Origin: Ilumatobacteraceae bacterium
GTDB lineage: Bacteria; Actinomycetota; Acidimicrobiia; Acidimicrobiales; Ilumatobacteraceae
Length of the DNA: 9,858 nucleotides
Direction: 5' to 3'
Assembly: GCA_025456105.1 (NCBI GenBank)
Contig: JALOLG010000022.1
Span: forward strand, 1-9,858
In this document: one piece after another, positions 6,694 to 9,858 of the stretch
How positions within the stretch are numbered: the stretch's first letter is position 1
Layout: the number at the start of each line of letters is the position of its first letter
Notes under the pieces: generated by a model
Databases searched by the model: none
What the model saw: only the letters and a program-made list of their open reading frames with translations
Told to the model about the DNA's origin: nothing
Position numbers and translations under genes: made by a program

Positions 6694-6870
6694 TCAGCTG
6701 GACGGCTTGGCGTCGGAGTCGCTGGTGTCGGCCTGGCCCTCGGCGAGACCGTCCTTGAACTCCTTCTGCGCCTTGCCCAGGTTGCGGGCGAGCTTGGGCA
6801 GCTGCGAGCCGCCGAAGAGCACCAGGATGATGACCAGTGCGATGATCGCTTCGGGAGCCCCGATGTTCAT
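6694..6870 (-). CDS. tatA: Twin-arginine translocase subunit TatA (TatA/E family)
   Basis: TatA forms the size-adaptable pore of the Tat pathway, which exports folded proteins across the cytoplasmic membrane. The protein has 58 residues: a short N-terminus, one membrane helix (about 6-19), the hinge FGGSQLPKL (19-27), then an amphipathic helix (ARNLGKAQKEFKDGL) and a polar, Ser/Asp-rich tail. The hinge motif is diagnostic. It is short for TatA but within range for actinobacterial forms. An in-frame reading back to 7038 overlaps the whiB2-like gene and is a shadow. The ATG at 6870 lies 17 nt after the upstream whiB2-like stop codon. It could be co-transcribed, or expressed from its own leaderless promoter (TAGTGT 7 nt before the ATG). 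No tatC or tatB is nearby. Confidence 0.92.
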   Translation of the reverse strand: MNIGAPEAIIALVIILVLFGGSQLPKLARNLGKAQKEFKDGLAEGQADTSDSDAKPSS

Positions 6871-6877
6871 GGGCTCG

Positions 6878-6883
6878 ACACTA
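6878..6883 (-). promoter_or_regulatory. -10-like hexamer 7 nt before tatA
   Basis: TAGTGT matches TAnnnT, and its spacing to the ATG would place the transcription start at or next to the start codon, the signature of leaderless mRNA. A GAGGGG stretch 13 nt upstream of the ATG could alternatively serve as a distant Shine-Dalgarno for an operon transcript. Confidence 0.3.
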
Positions 6884-6887
6884 CCCC

Positions 6888-7163
6888 TCAGGCGCCGATG
6901 ATGCTCCGCGCCACCTGGGCGCGCTGACGTCGGATGCGGCGGCGCTCGCGCTCGGAGAGGCCGCCCCAGATGCCGAACTTCTCGCCGTTGCGGAGGGCGA
7001 ACTCGAGGCACTCCTCGCGCACGACGCAGCCGCGGCACACCTCCTTGGCCTCGCGCGTGGACGCACCGCGCTCGGGGAAGAAGAGGTCGGGATCGACACC
7101 GAGGCAGTTCGCGTGGTCCTGCCAGTTGTCGTCGGGTGCCAGCGGCTTCGACTCGTCGTACAT
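6888..7163 (-). CDS. whiB2: WhiB-family regulator, WhiB2/WhmD-like
   Basis: This is an iron-sulfur regulator. WhiB2/WhmD homologues control septation and cell division in mycobacteria and Streptomyces (WhiB). It has 91 residues. Cluster ligands are Cys20, Cys43, Cys46 and Cys52. The block LFFPERGASTREAKEVCRGC (27-46), with ECLEFAL after it, and FGIWGGLSERERRRIRR (63-79) are typical of the WhiB2 group; the symbol rests on that resemblance. The ATG at 7163 gives the standard length. A reading back to 7262 would cover the promoter palindrome and is not likely. Upstream GGGGGT serves as a weak ribosome site and may be masked by leader structure. tatA follows 17 nt downstream of its stop. Confidence 0.92.
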   Translation of the reverse strand: MYDESKPLAPDDNWQDHANCLGVDPDLFFPERGASTREAKEVCRGCVVREECLEFALRNGEKFGIWGGLSERERRRIRRQRAQVARSIIGA

Positions 7164-7189
7164 CGTGGGGACCCCCTGCACGGTCCGGG

Positions 7190-7224
7190 CGACACGGGTT
7201 CGGCTCGGCGGGACCCCCGTGTCG
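7190..7224 (-). other. Leader stem-loop of the whiB2-like gene
   Basis: A perfect 9-bp inverted repeat, CGACACGGG (7190-7198) and CCCGTGTCG (7216-7224), encloses a 17-nt loop, 26 nt upstream of the ATG. Nearer the start, GGACC and GGTCC can pair and would cover the GGGGGT ribosome site. This may be a translation-control leader. It also holds GACAC, the core of WhiA sites, on both strands, but that 5-mer is too short to mean much. Confidence 0.45.
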
Positions 7225-7234
7225 GTGGCACCGC

Positions 7235-7262
7235 TGTAATTACATTGGTGCAATCCTCGCAT
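7235..7262 (-). promoter_or_regulatory. whiB2-like gene promoter with a perfect 10-bp palindrome
   Basis: TGTAATTACA at 7235-7244 is a perfect palindrome. Its minus-strand TGTAAT (7244-7239) is a 5/6 match to the -10 consensus, and 17 bp upstream lies GTGATA (4/6 to -35). The palindrome overlapping the -10 could be an operator for a dimeric repressor. TTGCAC just upstream of it and the ATTACAG string resemble elements in the plus-strand whiB promoter. The start point would be near 7232, leaving a leader of about 70 nt. Confidence 0.4.
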
Positions 7263-7352
7263 ATCACATCACACACGCGCAAGGTCGCATTTCGCGAGCG
7301 CCGGAGGTGGGGGTTCGCACGTGCGCCGGGGGGCGTCACTCGACGCGGCGCT

Positions 7353-9365
7353 TCAGCCGGCGCGGCGACGACCGCGGGCCAGCTGGCGCTTGTGCTCGAT
7401 GAAGTCCACGAGCACGTAGTCGCCCAGGTTCTCGGGTGTCGTGAAGAACGCCCGGCCTCGGTTGATCTTCGTCAGCTGCTCGATGAACGAGGTGAGCGCA
7501 CCCGTCGCGTCGAGCATGAAGGTGTTGATGCGGATCTGCTCGCGGGTGCACCGCACCACCTCGCGCAGCGTCGCCTCCACGGTCTCGCGCACGGGCGGGT
7601 AGTGGAAGAACACGTCACCGTCGGGGGTCACGTGCGCCGTGGGCTCGCCGTCGGTGATCATGATGATCTGCTTGGTGCCGGTCTGGCGGGCGAGCAGCTG
7701 GCGAGCGAGCGCGAAGCCGTGCTGCATGTTGGTGCCGTACACGAAGTCCCAGGACACCTCGGGGAGCTGCTCGGCCGTCAGGATCCGCGCCGTCTCGCTG
7801 AAGCCCACCAGCCCGAGGTAGTCGCGCGGGAACTGCGACGAGATCAGGGAGTGGAGCGCCATCGCCACCTTCTTGGCCGGCAGGAAGTTGTCGCGCATCG
7901 GCATCGACAGCGAGAGGTCGAGCATGAGCACGGTGCTCGACCGGGTGAGGTGCTCGGTGCGCTCGATCTCGAAGTCGGCAGGGTCGAGGCGCACCGGGAC
8001 ACCCGGGCCGGCCCGACGGAGCGCGTTGCGGATCGTGCGCTGCAGGTCGAGCTGGAACGGGTCGCCGTACTCGTAGGCCTTGGTCTCGAAGGTGCGCTCG
8101 TGACCCTGGCCGAGCCGGTGCAGCTGGTGCTGGCCGACGGTGTCCTTGGCGAGCTTGCTGAACAGGTCGCGCAGCGCGTTCGACCCGATCGCGCGCAGCC
8201 CCTTGGGCGTCAGCTCGAGGCGGCCCTCGCGCTGCTCGACGAGTCCGGCCTCGGTGAGCATCTTGGTGAGCTCGGCGAGGCGCTCGAGCGAGCGCGCCGC
8301 GTCGTCGCCCAGCAGGTCGCGCACCCGGTCGAGGTCGGCCTCCGCGAGCGCGCCGGGGCTCGACGCGCTCCGCAGCAGGTGCTCGAGCTGGTCGAGGTCG
8401 CCCAGGTCCTGCATGGCCTGCATCGCCTCGGCGAACCCCATCGGGTCCTGGCCCTCGAAGTCGTACGACTGCTGCCACCCGGCCTGCGGCACCAGCTGGC
8501 GCAGGTGGCTGCCGAGCTGGTCGAGCTGCCAGCGCAGGTCCATGTCGCCGAGCAGCTGGTCGGACAGCTGCTGCAGCTGGGCGCGCTGCTCGGGCGTCAT
8601 CGAGTTGAGCATCGCCTGCATCGCGGCCATGCGGCGGGCGAGCTGCTCGAGCAGCTCGTCGAGGTCCTTCGGGTTCTCCGGGAAGAAGTCGCCGAACTGC
8701 TCCATGAACTGGTCGAAGCCCGGGTCCTCACCGCGCTCGCGGCGCTCGAGCATCTCGTTGAGGCCGGCGAGCATGTCCTTCATGCGCTGGATGTCGTCGG
8801 GCGACATGCCCTGCATCGCCCCGGACATCTGGTCGACGACCTGCTGCATGAGCTGCTGGCGGAGCCGATCCATGAGCTGCTCGAAGCGGGCGGCCGCCTC
8901 GCCGGACTCGAAGTCGTAGGCCGACAGCTCGCGCACCTTGCCGGCCAGGTCGTTGGGGAGCAGGTCGAGGCGCATCTCACGATCGGCTGCCGCCTCGCGC
9001 GCCGTGGCCGACCGGCGCTCGTCGCCGCTCGCCTCGGCGTCGCGTCGGGCCTGGTCGACCGCGTGGCGCTCCTCGTCGACGATGTCGTCGAGCTCGCGTG
9101 CGATCTCGTCGTAGACGCCCCCCAGGTCGGAGCGGTCGAGCCGCGCCTGGCGCTCCTGGCGGAGCTTCTCGAGCAGCTCGCGCACGCCGGAGAGGCGCTC
9201 GCCGTTGCGGTCGCGCATGCCCTGCTGCATCATGCGGCGGAGCGCGGCGTTCACGTCGCCGTGGTACAGCAGCTCGTCGGTGAGCTCGTCGAACAGCACG
9301 TCGGCGTCGAGGTCGAAGCCGCGCTGGGTGCCGTCCCATCGCGAGTAGGTGAACCGGGCCGGCAT
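7353..9365 (-). CDS. VWA-domain protein of the type paired with MoxR/ChlI-like AAA+ ATPases
   Basis: The predicted cytosolic protein has 670 residues. The N-terminal two-thirds (1-440) is Gln/Met/Leu- and acid-rich and probably helical, with the block FGDFFPENPKDLDELLEQLA (225-244). It resembles, from memory, the mycobacterial protein Rv0959, which neighbours a Mg-chelatase-like ATPase. The C-terminal von Willebrand A domain spans about 475-650, with a complete MIDAS metal site: LDLSLS (Asp483, Ser485, Ser487), Thr545 in GTNMQHG, and Asp572 in TDGEPTAH. Such proteins act as adaptors for MoxR/ChlI ATPases in chaperone-like metal insertion or complex assembly. No ATPase gene is visible next to it. 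The start at 9365 (MPARFTYSRWDG) was chosen because it matches the family's beginning. AGGTGGGG lies 12 nt upstream, and TACCGT 6 nt upstream suggests a leaderless alternative. The in-frame extension to 9431 has no support. Confidence 0.88.
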   Translation of the reverse strand: MPARFTYSRWDGTQRGFDLDADVLFDELTDELLYHGDVNAALRRMMQQGMRDRNGERLSGVRELLEKLRQERQARLDRSDLGGVYDEIARELDDIVDEERHAVDQARRDAEASGDERRSATAREAAADREMRLDLLPNDLAGKVRELSAYDFESGEAAARFEQLMDRLRQQLMQQVVDQMSGAMQGMSPDDIQRMKDMLAGLNEMLERRERGEDPGFDQFMEQFGDFFPENPKDLDELLEQLARRMAAMQAMLNSMTPEQRAQLQQLSDQLLGDMDLRWQLDQLGSHLRQLVPQAGWQQSYDFEGQDPMGFAEAMQAMQDLGDLDQLEHLLRSASSPGALAEADLDRVRDLLGDDAARSLERLAELTKMLTEAGLVEQREGRLELTPKGLRAIGSNALRDLFSKLAKDTVGQHQLHRLGQGHERTFETKAYEYGDPFQLDLQRTIRNALRRAGPGVPVRLDPADFEIERTEHLTRSSTVLMLDLSLSMPMRDNFLPAKKVAMALHSLISSQFPRDYLGLVGFSETARILTAEQLPEVSWDFVYGTNMQHGFALARQLLARQTGTKQIIMITDGEPTAHVTPDGDVFFHYPPVRETVEATLREVVRCTREQIRINTFMLDATGALTSFIEQLTKINRGRAFFTTPENLGDYVLVDFIEHKRQLARGRRRAG

Positions 9366-9371
9366 GGGCGA

Positions 9372-9377
9372 ACGGTA
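9372..9377 (-). promoter_or_regulatory. -10-like hexamer 6 nt before the VWA gene
   Basis: TACCGT fits TAnnnT, and the 6-nt gap would put the transcription start on the ATG at 9365, as in leaderless mRNAs. I see no convincing -35. It mirrors the arrangement at the divergent cyclase gene. Confidence 0.35.
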
Positions 9378-9442
9378 CCCCACCTCGTGACGGCCTGATC
9401 GGTCGGGCGACGCGGTCCCATCCCGAGCCACCCGCGGCTCCG

Positions 9443-9448
9443 TAGTCT
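9443..9448 (+). promoter_or_regulatory. -10-like hexamer 6 nt before the cyclase gene
   Basis: TAGTCT fits TAnnnT and lies exactly 6 nt before the ATG at 9455. No Shine-Dalgarno is present in between or just upstream, so a leaderless mRNA is the simplest reading. No good -35 is visible. The 89-bp gap to the VWA gene (9366-9454) must hold both divergent promoters. Confidence 0.45.
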
Positions 9449-9454
9449 GTGCGT

Positions 9455-9858
9455 ATGCGTGTCCCCCGCACGTTCGTGTTCGTCGATCTCTCCGGCTTCA
9501 CCAACTACACCGCCGCGTTCGGCGACGACGCCGCCGGTCGACTGCTGGCCACGTTCCGCACGATCGTCCGCGAGGTCGCGTCCGAGCGCGGGGTCCGCGT
9601 GGCGAAGTGGCTCGGTGACGGCTTCATGGCCGTCGCCGTCGACCAGGCCGACGCGGTGGCGTTCACGATGGATCTCGAGGAGCGCTCCACCGACGTGTGC
9701 GCCCCGCTCACGGTGCGGGCCGGGATCGCCACCGGCCACGCGCTGCTGTTCGAGGGCGACGACTACATCGGATCGGCCGTGAACCTCGCCGCCCGCCTGT
9801 GCGACATGGCGGGTGACTACGAGGTGCTCATGCCCACGATGCACCTGGGGCAGCTGCC
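9455..9858 (+). CDS. Class III adenylate/guanylate cyclase (C-terminus beyond window)
   Basis: This enzyme makes a cyclic nucleotide (probably cAMP) from the triphosphate. The first 134 residues are visible and begin directly with the catalytic domain, without a membrane or sensor region. Metal-binding Asp11 is in FVFVDLSGFT and Asp55 in KWLGDGFMA. Lys51 and Asp103 (GDDYIGSAVN) sit where adenine-recognising Lys/Asp residues are expected. Asn110 and Arg114 (AVNLAARL) are the transition-state residues. All visible catalytic positions are intact, so activity is likely. Domains beyond the right edge are unknown; many actinobacterial relatives add a regulatory C-terminal part. The ATG at 9455 is the only sensible start, because the domain begins at residue 6. 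Confidence 0.9.
   Translation, partial: MRVPRTFVFVDLSGFTNYTAAFGDDAAGRLLATFRTIVREVASERGVRVAKWLGDGFMAVAVDQADAVAFTMDLEERSTDVCAPLTVRAGIATGHALLFEGDDYIGSAVNLAARLCDMAGDYEVLMPTMHLGQL

Noticed and set aside
7190..7224. GACAC on both strands of the whiB2 leader stem as a WhiA operator
   Set aside because: GACAC is only 5 nt and occurs by chance every few hundred bases. The stem-loop explains its symmetry. WhiA binding cannot be argued from this alone.
7113..9398. A 761-codon open frame on the plus strand, antisense to the VWA gene
   Set aside because: It is longer than the VWA gene but has no family motifs. Its Val/Glu/Leu/His-rich composition is what a GC-rich gene gives in its antisense frame. The minus-strand frame carries a full MIDAS site and a family-like N-terminus.
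1..9858. Possible mobile element, defence system or CRISPR in the window
   Set aside because: No transposase, integrase, toxin, nuclease or spaced repeats were found. Composition is uniform and all genes look like resident chromosomal genes.

Overview
This is a GC-rich, densely coding bacterial chromosome segment. Two WhiB-family iron-sulfur regulators place it in the Actinomycetota. The PstS lipoprotein linker (acidic residues after the lipid Cys, then Thr/Glu/Pro/Ala/Met repeats) and the mix of genes suggest Acidimicrobiia (Ilumatobacter/Iamia/Microthrix-like). That finer placement is inference from style, not a search result. Nothing in the window looks mobile: I see no transposase, phage gene, CRISPR array, rRNA or tRNA.

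Layout. Positions 1-3650 (minus strand) hold a high-affinity phosphate ABC transporter operon, pstS-pstC-pstA-pstB, with pstB cut by the left edge. A run of 11-nt direct repeats that looks like an actinobacterial PHO box lies upstream of pstS, and a GC-rich stem-loop separates pstS from pstC. Positions 3816-6140 (minus) hold ppk1 (polyphosphate kinase) preceded by an unrecognised 87-residue gene in the same reading frame. Positions 6141-6343 are a divergent regulatory region with a candidate second PHO box and a good promoter for whiB. Positions 6347-6658 (plus) hold the first whiB. It faces a minus-strand whiB2-like/tatA pair (6694-7163) across a 35-bp gap filled with stem-loops. Positions 7353-9365 (minus) encode a 670-residue VWA-domain protein of the type usually paired with a MoxR/ChlI AAA+ ATPase. 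From 9455 (plus) a class III adenylate/guanylate cyclase begins and runs off the right edge.

How the genes fit together. PstSCAB imports inorganic phosphate and PPK1 stores the gamma-phosphate of ATP as polyphosphate. Their adjacency, together with PHO-box-like repeats ahead of both units, suggests one phosphate-starvation response controlling uptake and storage. The right half holds regulatory and housekeeping genes: two WhiB regulators, a Tat translocase subunit, a VWA protein and a cyclic-nucleotide synthase. No wholly new system is evident. The least explained parts are the 87-residue ORF fused in frame, save for one stop codon, to ppk1; the -10-like hexamers placed 6-8 nt before several start codons (possible leaderless mRNAs); and the palindromic element in the whiB2 promoter.
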